Origin: an unidentified eubacterium SCB49
Lineage (GTDB): Bacteria > Bacteroidota > Bacteroidia > Flavobacteriales > Flavobacteriaceae
DNA length: 64,000 nucleotides
Assembly (NCBI GenBank): GCA_000170815.1
Contig: ABCO01000003.1
Coordinates: forward strand, 62,001 to 126,000
Reading direction: 5' to 3'
Shown here one piece after another: positions 56,184-64,000 of this stretch; the first letter of the stretch is position 1, and each line of letters begins with the position of its first letter. Below the pieces are notes generated by a model, which was not told where the DNA came from, did no database searches, and saw nothing but the letters and a program-made list of their open reading frames with translations. The translations under genes were made by a program, and so were the position numbers.

Positions 56184-57008
56184 ATGTTTGAAATTTTAAC
56201 TTCTCCAGACGCTATCGTAGCGCTTTTGACACTTACTTTCTTAGAGATTGTACTTGGTGTTGATAATATAATATTTATATCGCTTGCTGCAAGTAAACTT
56301 CCTAAAGAGCACCAAAAGAAAGCCACTAATATTGGGCTTTTTATGGCTATGATTATTAGGGTGATCTTGTTATTTGGTATTTCTTGGCTTGTTGCTATGG
56401 AGGCTTCATTCTGGAATGTAGACCTACCCTGGTTTAAAGTAGGTTTAAGTGGACAGGGACTTATTCTTATTCTTGGTGGTATATTTTTACTTTACAAATC
56501 TGTAAGTGAAATACACGAAAAGGTAGAAGATAAAGGTCATAACGAGCGTGTAGTTGCTAAAGGCAGAAAAACAACATTGACAAAAGCTATTATTCAAATA
56601 TGTTTAATCAATATCGTATTCTCTTTCGATTCGATCTTGACAGCTGTTGGTATGACTAATGGTGTGGGAAATTCACCTACAGACGCATTAGTTATAATGA
56701 TTATCGCAGTAGTCGTATCTGTTGTGATAATGATGATTTTTGCTAATCCAGTAGGACGTTTTGTAAACAAACATCCTACAGTTCAACTTTTAGGATTGTC
56801 GTTTTTAATATTAATTGGTTTTATGCTAATTGCAGAAGGTGCTCACTTATCACACTTGGTTATTTTTGATTCAGAAGTAGGCGTTATTCCTAAAGGATAT
56901 TTGTATTTTACCATTGCATTCTCATTACTTATTGAATTTATCAATATGAAATACAGGAAAACAACAAGCAAAATTACACATATAGACTCAGAAAATTCAA
57001 ATAAATAA
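56184..57008 (+). CDS. TerC-family integral membrane protein
   Basis: This 274-residue protein has about seven transmembrane helices and the TerC signature: FLEIVLGVDNIIFISLAASKLP with the paired acidic residues, then INIVFSFDSILTAVGMT in the second half. TerC proteins are linked to metal homeostasis, in particular manganese export, and tellurite resistance. The next gene is TerB-like, which supports a functional tie. The operon continues through trmL. Confidence 0.9.
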   Translation: MFEILTSPDAIVALLTLTFLEIVLGVDNIIFISLAASKLPKEHQKKATNIGLFMAMIIRVILLFGISWLVAMEASFWNVDLPWFKVGLSGQGLILILGGIFLLYKSVSEIHEKVEDKGHNERVVAKGRKTTLTKAIIQICLINIVFSFDSILTAVGMTNGVGNSPTDALVIMIIAVVVSVVIMMIFANPVGRFVNKHPTVQLLGLSFLILIGFMLIAEGAHLSHLVIFDSEVGVIPKGYLYFTIAFSLLIEFINMKYRKTTSKITHIDSENSNK

Positions 57009-57013
57009 TAATT

Positions 57014-57364
57014 ATGGAAGCAAACAAGAACCCAAACAGAGATTACTGGAATAAGGATGACCTTAGAGTGTATATACTTCTGTATTGTGCTAATGCAGAT
57101 TTAATTACGAAAGAAGAGGAACTCGAGTATATCACTGGCAAAATTAATAGTGCAAAATACAACGAGATAAAAAAAGAGTTCAAAAACGATAATGATTATC
57201 AAAGTATTCAAAAAATAGAAGAATCTATCGGGCATTTAGGATACGATAAAGCACAACTAGAGCAGCTTGTTGTTGAGATAAAAGAATTGTTTTGGTCAGA
57301 TGGGCAATTTGACAGTGTAGAACGTGCTATATTGCTACATTTACAACGAATTTTAAACGTTTAA
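57014..57364 (+). CDS. TerB-like small protein
   Basis: This 116-residue helical cytoplasmic protein resembles the TerB fold: paired acidic helices such as YILLYCANADLITKEEELEYITGKI and WSDGQFDSVERAILLHLQRIL. TerB proteins bind metal through conserved acidic residues and work beside TerC. The gene is five bases after terC and one base before trmL, so it is surely co-transcribed with both. Similarity was judged by eye. Confidence 0.6.
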   Translation: MEANKNPNRDYWNKDDLRVYILLYCANADLITKEEELEYITGKINSAKYNEIKKEFKNDNDYQSIQKIEESIGHLGYDKAQLEQLVVEIKELFWSDGQFDSVERAILLHLQRILNV

Positions 57365-57365
57365 C

Positions 57366-57821
57366 ATGCCGCTCAATATTGTATTAGTTTGTCCTGAAAT
57401 ACCAAACAACACAGGCAACATAGGGCGTTTAAGTTTGGCTACGGGTGCGCACTTACACCTAATCAAGCCTTTTGGTTTTGAAATATCTGATAGCAGGTTA
57501 AAAAGAGCTGGTTTAGATTATTGGAAACACATAGAGCTTACCATATACGAATCTATTGAGGAGTTTTATAAAATAAACAAAGACAAAAACATTGTGCTAT
57601 TAAGCAGCCATGGAGATAAATCTGTGTGGGACATTCCTTTTGAAGATGATATTATGCTTCTTTTTGGTAAAGAGTCAAGTGGTCTGCCAGCAGAAATACT
57701 AAAAAAACACCCCGACAACCTATATAAAATACCCTTACACAGCGACCACATACGCAGTATTAATATAGCTAATGCGGTTAGTGTTACTGTATATGAAGGG
57801 CTAAGACAACTATCACTGTAG
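57366..57821 (+). CDS. trmL: tRNA (cytidine/uridine-2'-O-)-methyltransferase TrmL
   Basis: This 151-residue SPOUT methyltransferase modifies the ribose of the wobble base 34 in tRNA-Leu. The family blocks are VCPEIPNNTGNIGRL (about 9-23), MLLFGKESSGLPAEIL (about 98-113) and IRSINIANAVSVTVYEGLRQ, which forms the trefoil knot and S-adenosylmethionine site. Length and ends are normal. It lies in the run that includes terC and the TerB-like gene; the link is by position only. Confidence 0.92.
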   Translation: MPLNIVLVCPEIPNNTGNIGRLSLATGAHLHLIKPFGFEISDSRLKRAGLDYWKHIELTIYESIEEFYKINKDKNIVLLSSHGDKSVWDIPFEDDIMLLFGKESSGLPAEILKKHPDNLYKIPLHSDHIRSINIANAVSVTVYEGLRQLSL

Positions 57822-57855
57822 TATTTGTTGTACTTCAGAAATTTTAAAATAATTT

Positions 57856-58680
57856 ATTATCAAACATAGCGAACAACAATACTGGCAAGAACGATACGAT
57901 GAAGATCGTACAGGTTGGGATTTAGGCATTATTTCTAAACCTTTAAAAGATTATATCGATCAGCTAACAGATAAATCTATTCGTATTTTAATACCGGGTG
58001 CAGGTAATGCATACGAGGCAGAATATCTTTGGAGTCAAGGTTTTAAAAACATCTATGTACTTGATTTTGCAACAACTCCATTAGCCAATCTAAAGAAAAG
58101 AATTAAAGACTTTCCTGAAGATCAACTAATTTGTCAGGACTTTTTTAAGCATAAATCTAGCTATGATTTAATATTAGAACAGACCTTCTTCTGCTCATTT
58201 CCTCCAATAAAAATGAATAGAACAAAGTATGCCACAAAAATGGCTTCACTTTTAAAAGATAACGGAAAACTAGTAGGTTTGTTTTTTGACTTTCCTTTAA
58301 CGGATGATATTGAAAAACGCCCTTTTGGTGGAAGTTTAAGAGAGTATCGTACCTATTTTCAGCCCTATTTTAACTTAAATGTATTTGAACGTTGTCATAA
58401 TTCAAACGCAGATAGAATGGACAAAGAGCTATTTGCAATCTTACAAAAGAAAAAACCTGTTGTTAAACAAGCCAATAATCCACTGCATGGCATTAAATTG
58501 AAAGACATGCTTGAAGAACTCATATTGCAAGAGGGCTGGGAGAAAATGGCAGATGCATGTCGTATTAATTGTTTTTACAGCAACCCTACTTTAAAATCAA
58601 GTTTAACTTTTTTGCGTAAACATCAATGGGCAAGAGAAAAAGTAGAACGTTATTATTTAAGAGTCAGAAATAAAAAATAA
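57856..58680 (+). CDS. TPMT-like methyltransferase fused to a VF530 DNA-binding domain, non-ATG start
   Basis: The reading frame opens at ATT 57856 after an in-frame TAA and gives 274 residues. Residues 1-200 form a thiopurine-methyltransferase-like domain: YWQERYDEDRTGWDLG, then SIRILIPGAGNAYEAEYL as the S-adenosylmethionine loop, and LILEQTFFCSFPPI. Residues 207-270 match the VF530 (DUF2132) family: NNPLHGIKLKDMLEELIL, GWEKMADACRINCFYSNP and LTFLRKHQWAREKVERYYL. The first ATG (58213) would remove the cofactor site. With ATT the N-terminus, 9 residues before the YW motif, has the length expected for relatives. Substrate unknown. Confidence 0.75.
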   Translation: MIKHSEQQYWQERYDEDRTGWDLGIISKPLKDYIDQLTDKSIRILIPGAGNAYEAEYLWSQGFKNIYVLDFATTPLANLKKRIKDFPEDQLICQDFFKHKSSYDLILEQTFFCSFPPIKMNRTKYATKMASLLKDNGKLVGLFFDFPLTDDIEKRPFGGSLREYRTYFQPYFNLNVFERCHNSNADRMDKELFAILQKKKPVVKQANNPLHGIKLKDMLEELILQEGWEKMADACRINCFYSNPTLKSSLTFLRKHQWAREKVERYYLRVRNKK

Positions 58681-58746
58681 TAATAGAACTCATAAAATTA
58701 TTAAAAGAGTTTATTACAATCCAAATTAAGTAACCAACTTTGCACC

Positions 58747-59118
58747 ATGACAGAATTAGAATTTTTACAGACTGAAATATTTAAAGATTTAACAAATCTT
58801 AATAAAAAAGCTACAGAAGCAAAGGAATATAAATTTAACGAAGAAGATTTTGCAAAAGTTCTTGAGCGCTCTGAATATAACGGTTTAGGCCTGTATAGCA
58901 TAACCACCTGGTTAAAACGTACCACTTTTGGAACCATTACCCATCAAGATCAATCTAAAAAAGCTACCGATGCTCGTTGGTACAATCGTGCTTTTATAAC
59001 AATGAAAAAACGTCAAGAAGGTTTAACTTTTGCTGCAGACTTTAAAGTACCAGCAAAAATGATGGCTCGTCTTAACCCTGTAGCTGTAACCTTTGATCAA
59101 ACTTCTGAAGAAGAGTAA
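58747..59118 (+). CDS. Conserved protein of unknown function
   Basis: This 123-residue soluble protein has an N-terminal helical part (EFLQTEIFKDLTNLNKKATEAKEYKFNEEDFAKVLERSEYN). A more strand-like end follows (RQEGLTFAADFKVPAKMMARLNPVAVTFD). I do not recognise the family. It starts 66 bases after the methyltransferase and its stop codon directly abuts that of convergent mscL, with no terminator between them, so the two transcripts should overlap at their ends. Confidence 0.65.
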   Translation: MTELEFLQTEIFKDLTNLNKKATEAKEYKFNEEDFAKVLERSEYNGLGLYSITTWLKRTTFGTITHQDQSKKATDARWYNRAFITMKKRQEGLTFAADFKVPAKMMARLNPVAVTFDQTSEEE

Positions 59119-59547
59119 TTATTTTTTAGATTTAAGGAGCTGATTCTGTTCTTTGATAAGCTCCTCTATACTAGACAGTAAGTCTATATCTTTAGGGGTG
59201 TCTACTGTCTTATTTTTGGGGTCTTGCGCTTTCTTTTTAAAACGATTGATAAATTTAATCACTATAAAAATAGTGAGCGCTATGATCGTGAAATCTATAA
59301 ACGCCTCAATTAGTTCGCCATACCCTATCGCTACTTCATTAGCATCTCCAACAGCTTCTCTTAATACATACTTTCTTTCAGACATGTTTACATCGTCTGT
59401 CATCAAGGATAATGGCGGCATTACCACTTTTTTAACCAAGGTATTAACCACATTGTTAAAAGCAGTACCTATAATGATTCCGACTGCCATATCAATCATA
59501 TTTCCTTTAATGGCAAAGTCCTTAAACTCTTGAATAAAACTTTTCAT
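59119..59547 (-). CDS. mscL: Large-conductance mechanosensitive channel
   Basis: This 142-residue inner-membrane channel opens as the last safety valve in severe osmotic downshock. The N-terminal amphipathic helix and TM1 read FIQEFKDFAIKGNMIDMAVGIIIGTAFNNVVNTLV, the standard MscL start. TM2 is IEAFIDFTIIALTIFIVIKFIN, followed by the C-terminal helical bundle. Length is typical. It is convergent with the unknown gene to its left. Confidence 0.95.
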   Translation of the reverse strand: MKSFIQEFKDFAIKGNMIDMAVGIIIGTAFNNVVNTLVKKVVMPPLSLMTDDVNMSERKYVLREAVGDANEVAIGYGELIEAFIDFTIIALTIFIVIKFINRFKKKAQDPKNKTVDTPKDIDLLSSIEELIKEQNQLLKSKK

Positions 59548-59590
59548 GGATATTTAATATTTCTGAAGTAAAAAATGAATCTCTTACCAT

Positions 59591-59656
59591 CTAACTTTCG
59601 TCAGAATCAAGGCTATCTATAAGCTTTAAAAACACAGGCACAATAGCGTTTTCCAT
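59591..59656 (-). CDS. Very short reading frame after parC
   Basis: A 21-residue reading frame starts 10 bases after the parC stop codon: MENAIVPVFLKLIDSLDSDES minus its last residue is the visible core of an amphipathic helix with an acidic end. It could be a small protein translated from the parC transcript or chance. No homology can be judged at this length. Confidence 0.2.
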   Translation of the reverse strand: MENAIVPVFLKLIDSLDSDES

Positions 59657-59666
59657 TAATTTTTAA

Positions 59667-62357
59667 TTAAAACAAGGTAGCTTGTCCATCTTCGTCTATT
59701 TCTGGATCAACATCATTATCACTTTTAGTTGCATCTGTTGGTGACTCAGTTTCTGGCTTTGGTTGCTCCTCCTCTTTTTCGCTAATTGTTGTTTCCTCTT
59801 CTATTACATAAGGTAATGAAGCTAAAGCATTAATCTCATTTACTTTTTCTTTCGTAAGTTGATTACCCATTGCTCCTATTCCTTTTATTGAAATAAAATC
59901 TTCTATATCTACTTCTAAGTTTTCCTGTCTGTCTTGACCACGTTTCTTTGCAAATACAATTTCGGCTACAGGGCGATAATCTGTAAAAATACGCTCTAAA
60001 TAAGATTTTGGATGGTCTGTAATTATAGTTTCTTCTTTTTCAGGATTTTCAATGAGAAAACGTTTTACATAAAAGAGCTCTTTATCGCCTTCCCAATAAA
60101 TAACAGATAAAGGTTTTTTAGGCTCCCATTTTTCGAGCACAATCATATCTTCATCAAAATGAAGTGTTACTTCTGGGATTACCGTCTTAACAACCCCTCT
60201 TTGGTATACGATTAATAAACGATCTTCACTCTTAAATTCTCCTAATAACTCTCCTCTTCCATCAAGATTTAGCCTCTGAACAGTATCATCAAACCATATT
60301 TTACGAGGTTTTAAGGTAGAAAGTCCTTTTTCTTTTAATTCTATTCTTTTTAAAGGGTATTTTGTAACAATGTTTCCTTTAGAACCACGTCCTTTTACCA
60401 GAATATCACTAAAATCTAAGTCCCATTTTAATTTTTTAACACTACCTGTTTGACGTAAAAGAACAGTCACTAGTTCTGCTTCTCCATTAGGGTTTGCGGT
60501 AAAATAGTATACCTTAGATCCTTTGGTTCCAGCAGTCATGTCATATTCTCTATCTCTAGTCACAGACGTTACGGCAAATCTTTTAATATAAGTAGCTCCT
60601 TTAGGTCCATCTTTATAAATCATATTATAGATGGTACGCTTGTCCTTCTTTTTAAATACAGCTACATGAATTATATCTTTACCAATAAAGGTCTTAGAAT
60701 CTACTTTTGTGACCATCATTTTACCATCTTTAGTAAAAGCAATAATGTCATCAATATCACTACAGTCTGTTACGTACTCGTCACGCTTAAGACTTGTACC
60801 AATAAAACCTTCTTCGCGATTAACATATAGTTTTGTGTTTCTAATCACCACCTTTGATGCGATAATATCATCAAAGACTTTTATCTCTGATTTACGCTCT
60901 TTTCCTTCGCCATAATCTTTACGTAAGCGTGTAAAATAATTAATTGCATAGGTGATTAAGTTCTCTAAGTGATGCTTTACTTCAGCTATACTATCTTCAA
61001 GTGCGTCAATCTTTTGTTGTGCTTTGTCAATATCAAATTTAGAGATACGCTTAATTCTAATTTCAGTTAATCTTACAATATCCTCTTCTGTAACTGCTCG
61101 TTTTAAATGTGACGTATGTGGTTTTAAACCTTTGTCAATTGCAGTAATTACACCTTCCCAAGTTTCCTCTTCTTCGATGTCACGATAGATTCTATTTTCA
61201 ATAAAAATACGTTCTAAACTTGCATAATGCCATTGTTCTTCAAACTCATTAAGTTGTATTTCTAATTCACTTTTCAGTAAAAAAACTGTACGATCTGTAG
61301 ATCTTTTTAGCATTTCAGAAACACCAACAAATAATGGCTTGTTATCTTCAATTACACAGGCTAATGGCGAGATAGATGTCTCGCAATTTGTAAATGCATA
61401 TAAGGCATCAATGGTCTTGTCTGGCGAAAGTCCTGCGGCAATATGTATTAATATCTCTACATCTGCAGCAGTGTTATCTTCTATTTTTTTAATCTTGATT
61501 TTCCCTTTGTCATTTGCCTTAAGTATCGAATCAATTAATGAGCCTGTATTGGTGCCAAAAGGAATTTCACGGATTACTAGTGTGTTTTTATCGTGCTGTA
61601 AAATACGTGCACGACTTTTTATTTTTCCGCCGCGTAAACCGTCGTTATAGTCTGTAACATCTACCATCCCTCCTGTTGGGAAATCTGGAAATAAAGTAAA
61701 ACGTTTGCCTTGTAAATACTTGACACTAGCATCTATAAGTTCTAAAAAATTATGTGGCAGCACCTTGGTAGAAAGTCCTACTGCAATACCCTCTGCTCCT
61801 TGCGCTAATAACAACGGAAACATTACAGGTAAATTAATAGGTTCTTTACGACGCCCATCATAGCTGGCTTGCCATTTTGTTATTTTTGGGTTGTAAACTA
61901 CATCTAAACCAAATTTTGAAATACGAGCTTCAATATACCTAGAAGCTGCTGCCCTATCTCCTGTAAGAATGTTACCCCAGTTACCTTGCGTATCAATTAA
62001 AAGGTCTTTTTGCCCTATTTGCACCATGGCGTCTGCAATACTCGCATCTCCGTGAGGATGATACTGCATGGTATGTCCTACAATATTTGCCACTTTGTTG
62101 TAGCGTCCGTCATCAAGATCTTTCATAGAATGCATGATACGACGTTGTACTGGCTTAAAACCATCTTCTATGGCAGGCACGGCACGCTCTAGAATTACAT
62201 AACTAGCATAATCTAAAAACCATTCACGATACATTCCGGTAACACGGGTAATGGTTTCTGTTTCTTCTACATGATCCATCTCGTCGTTATCAAAATCCTG
62301 ATTATTACTGTCTTGTGGGTTCAGGTTTTCTTCGTTTATATTTTCTTCTTCGCTCAT
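59667..62357 (-). CDS. parC: DNA topoisomerase IV subunit A
   Basis: This 896-residue type IIA topoisomerase subunit cuts and passes DNA to unlink daughter chromosomes. The N-terminal breakage-reunion domain carries GHTMQYHPHGDASIADAMVQ and the catalytic tyrosine Tyr141 in GDRAAASRYIEAR. A coiled-coil tower and a C-terminal beta-pinwheel follow. Bacteroidota have this gene paired with parE rather than gyrB, and it carries an unusually long acidic tail after about residue 840 (EEETTISEKEEEQPKPETESPTD). The parE-parC order on one strand supports Topo IV over gyrase. About 235 bases separate the two genes. Confidence 0.9.
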   Translation of the reverse strand: MSEEENINEENLNPQDSNNQDFDNDEMDHVEETETITRVTGMYREWFLDYASYVILERAVPAIEDGFKPVQRRIMHSMKDLDDGRYNKVANIVGHTMQYHPHGDASIADAMVQIGQKDLLIDTQGNWGNILTGDRAAASRYIEARISKFGLDVVYNPKITKWQASYDGRRKEPINLPVMFPLLLAQGAEGIAVGLSTKVLPHNFLELIDASVKYLQGKRFTLFPDFPTGGMVDVTDYNDGLRGGKIKSRARILQHDKNTLVIREIPFGTNTGSLIDSILKANDKGKIKIKKIEDNTAADVEILIHIAAGLSPDKTIDALYAFTNCETSISPLACVIEDNKPLFVGVSEMLKRSTDRTVFLLKSELEIQLNEFEEQWHYASLERIFIENRIYRDIEEEETWEGVITAIDKGLKPHTSHLKRAVTEEDIVRLTEIRIKRISKFDIDKAQQKIDALEDSIAEVKHHLENLITYAINYFTRLRKDYGEGKERKSEIKVFDDIIASKVVIRNTKLYVNREEGFIGTSLKRDEYVTDCSDIDDIIAFTKDGKMMVTKVDSKTFIGKDIIHVAVFKKKDKRTIYNMIYKDGPKGATYIKRFAVTSVTRDREYDMTAGTKGSKVYYFTANPNGEAELVTVLLRQTGSVKKLKWDLDFSDILVKGRGSKGNIVTKYPLKRIELKEKGLSTLKPRKIWFDDTVQRLNLDGRGELLGEFKSEDRLLIVYQRGVVKTVIPEVTLHFDEDMIVLEKWEPKKPLSVIYWEGDKELFYVKRFLIENPEKEETIITDHPKSYLERIFTDYRPVAEIVFAKKRGQDRQENLEVDIEDFISIKGIGAMGNQLTKEKVNEINALASLPYVIEEETTISEKEEEQPKPETESPTDATKSDNDVDPEIDEDGQATLF

Positions 62358-62374
62358 AAACTTTACAACAACTA

Positions 62375-62518
62375 CTATTTAATTATATTATACCCTATAT
62401 TATTTAACACTTCAACCGAAGAACTGTTATGTTTTACTTCTGAAAGTATCTTTACATTAAAACACGCTACTTCTTTAGTTGTAATACTAAATTGAAGTGT
62501 ATCTATAAAGACGTTCAT
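62375..62518 (-). CDS. Small reading frame between parE and parC
   Basis: A 47-residue reading frame on the same strand as parE and parC begins MNVFIDTLQFSITTKEVACF and ends at a TAG 17 bases before the parC ATG. It has no signal peptide or membrane helix and an ordinary composition. It sits exactly where a co-transcribed gene would be, but I recognise no family and it may be chance. Confidence 0.35.
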   Translation of the reverse strand: MNVFIDTLQFSITTKEVACFNVKILSEVKHNSSSVEVLNNIGYNIIK

Positions 62519-62591
62519 AGCACGAAAAATGTAATGAATTTATAAAAACTCGTTTTTTACATTTTTTTAAAAGAGTCAATTTTCAGATGTA

Positions 62592-64000
62592 TTATGCGTC
62601 AACTGTATCTAACTCCACCTTCAAATTTTCGATAATAAACTCTTGTCTATCTGGAGTGTTTTTCCCCATATAAAATTTCAACAATTCTTCTATGCTCATT
62701 TGTTTGTCCAGCATTACTGGATCTAGACGGATGTCTTCGCCAATAAAATGTACAAACTCATCTGGACTAATCTCACCAAGCCCCTTAAATCGAGTGATTT
62801 CTGGTTTTGGTTTTAGCTCTTCCATTGCGCTTCTACGTTCATCTTCACTGTAACAATAGATAGTTTTCTTTTTGTTACGCACTCTAAACAACGGCGTTTG
62901 TAAGATATACAAATGTCCTTCTTTAATAACTTCTGGAAAAAACTGTAAGAAGAACGTAATTAATAATAATCGAATGTGCATTCCATCAACATCGGCATCT
63001 GTTGCGATTACAATATTATTATATCGTAAGTCTTCTATTGATTCTTCTATATTTAACGCTGCTTGAAGTAAGTTAAACTCTTCATTCTCGTATACTATTT
63101 TTTTAGTAAGTCCGTAGCAGTTTAGAGGTTTTCCTTTTAAACTAAAAACAGCTTGTGTGTTTACATCTCTACTTTTTGTAATACTACCACTTGCAGAATC
63201 TCCCTCCGTAATAAACAATGTAGATTCTAGATTGCGTTCTTTTTTAGTGTCACCAAGATGAATACGACAATCACGTAACTTTTTATTATGAAGGTTGGCT
63301 TTTTTTGCACGGTCTTTAGCCAGTTTTCTAATGCCCGAAAGTTCTTTACGCTCACGCTCAGCAGTTAGAATTTTGCGTTGTATAATTTCTGCAACAGCTG
63401 GATTTTTATGTAAAAAATTATCTAGATGTGTTTTTACAAAATCATTAATATATGTTCGTACCGTTGGTAAGTCGCCCCCCATATCTGTAGAACCTAGTTT
63501 TGTTTTTGTCTGACTCTCAAAAACAGGTTCCATTACTTTTATACTAATGGCACTAACGATAGATTTACGAATATCACTAGCGTCATAATTTTTTCCGTAA
63601 AATTCTCTTATGGTTTTTACAACACTTTCTCTATACGCAGCTAAATGTGTTCCTCCTTGCGTTGTGTTTTGTCCATTCACAAAACTGTGGTACTCTTCAC
63701 TATATTGGGTTTTACTGTGCGTAAGTGCCACCTCTATATCGTTTCCTTTTAAGTGAATAACAGGATACAACATATCTTCTTGAGTCATATTATCTTCAAG
63801 GAGATCTTTTAGTCCATTTTCACTCAAAAACTTTTCACCATTAAAATCGATGGTTAGACCAGGATTTAAGTACACATAATACCGAAGCATTTTTTCTACA
63901 TACTCGTTACGGTATTTATAGTTTTTGAAGATAAGTTCATCAGGAATAAAAGTTACTTTAGTTCCTTTACGTTTGCTACTTTGCTCAATACTGCTGTCTT
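62592..64000 (-). CDS. parE: DNA topoisomerase IV subunit B, 5' part cut by the window edge
   Basis: The reading frame is open from the stop codon at 62592 to the window end and continues beyond it; at least 469 residues are present. The ATG at 63890 is internal: upstream codons read [20 protein letters not shown], normal family sequence. The transducer domain is followed by the TOPRIM domain with [11 protein letters not shown] and [20 protein letters not shown], whose acidic residues bind magnesium. The C-terminus [23 protein letters not shown] is the usual end. The ATPase domain lies outside the window. It pairs with parC downstream. Confidence 0.93.
   Translation of the reverse strand, partial: DSSIEQSSKRKGTKVTFIPDELIFKNYKYRNEYVEKMLRYYVYLNPGLTIDFNGEKFLSENGLKDLLEDNMTQEDMLYPVIHLKGNDIEVALTHSKTQYSEEYHSFVNGQNTTQGGTHLAAYRESVVKTIREFYGKNYDASDIRKSIVSAISIKVMEPVFESQTKTKLGSTDMGGDLPTVRTYINDFVKTHLDNFLHKNPAVAEIIQRKILTAERERKELSGIRKLAKDRAKKANLHNKKLRDCRIHLGDTKKERNLESTLFITEGDSASGSITKSRDVNTQAVFSLKGKPLNCYGLTKKIVYENEEFNLLQAALNIEESIEDLRYNNIVIATDADVDGMHIRLLLITFFLQFFPEVIKEGHLYILQTPLFRVRNKKKTIYCYSEDERRSAMEELKPKPEITRFKGLGEISPDEFVHFIGEDIRLDPVMLDKQMSIEELLKFYMGKNTPDRQEFIIENLKVELDTVDA

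Noticed and set aside
1..64000. tRNA, rRNA, CRISPR, insertion sequence or prophage
   Set aside because: I found no tRNA-like T-arm motif, no regularly spaced direct repeats, no transposase and no phage genes on either strand.

Overview
The window looks like a piece of a flavobacterial chromosome (Bacteroidota, family Flavobacteriaceae, probably marine). It is AT-rich. The promoters that can be seen have the Bacteroidota form TTG-N17..23-TAnnTTTG, Shine-Dalgarno sequences are inconspicuous, and the primary sigma factor is the short 288-residue type. Several genes are typical of the group: porX of the type IX secretion system, a fused lpxC-fabZ, a primary DUF5117/M10-type metalloprotease and many small lineage-specific lipoproteins. 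I see no tRNA, rRNA, CRISPR, IS element or prophage; almost everything is core genome.

Layout. 1-9.7 kb: a pseudouridine synthase, a large secreted metalloprotease, a CotH-kinase lipoprotein with a secreted partner, the primary sigma factor, an OmpA lipoprotein, an SDR enzyme and a VanX-like dipeptidase. 9.7-19.3 kb: MscS channel, M16 peptidase, DUF3817 plus a second MscS channel, a LolA-like protein and a 1030-residue BNR/sortilin-like protein. 19.3-27.2 kb: the complete isoleucine/valine operon ilvE-ilvD-ilvB-ilvN-ilvC-ilvA, preceded by two consecutive leader-peptide attenuators. 27.3-36.5 kb: OmpA/OprF porin-like protein, CorA, a sodium:solute symporter, an SPFH protein and a VWA protein. 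36.5-43.8 kb: a minus-strand envelope cluster lpxD, lpxC-fabZ, lpxA, efp, second lpxD, an NTF2-like gene, sucD (frameshifted here) and fabG. 43.9-54 kb: HD phosphohydrolase, porX, tsaE, alanine dehydrogenase, proline dehydrogenase, aroB, DinB and an Lrp regulator. 54-59.5 kb: M14 carboxypeptidase divergent from an XRE regulator over an operator array, then a run with terC, a TerB-like gene, trmL and a methyltransferase fused to a VF530 DNA-binding domain, then mscL. 59.6-64 kb: parC and the 3' part of parE.

The most interesting signals are regulatory. (1) Upstream of ilvE, two short reading frames packed with Ile codons (19334-19399 and 19465-19545) are each followed by an intrinsic terminator. 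Each has a segment next to its stop codon that can pair with the terminator's left arm, so this is a tandem transcription attenuator for an Ile-making operon. (2) Between the M14 peptidase and the XRE regulator lie at least four copies of TTTACANNTGTAAA, two of which carry promoter -7 boxes inside them, suggesting divergent autoregulation. (3) Two genes recover full family length only if ATT is read as the start codon. (4) sucD lacks one base in a homopolymer. (5) A 13-mer, ATATTTCCGAAGT, recurs far more often than expected. (6) A TPMT-like methyltransferase is fused to VF530.
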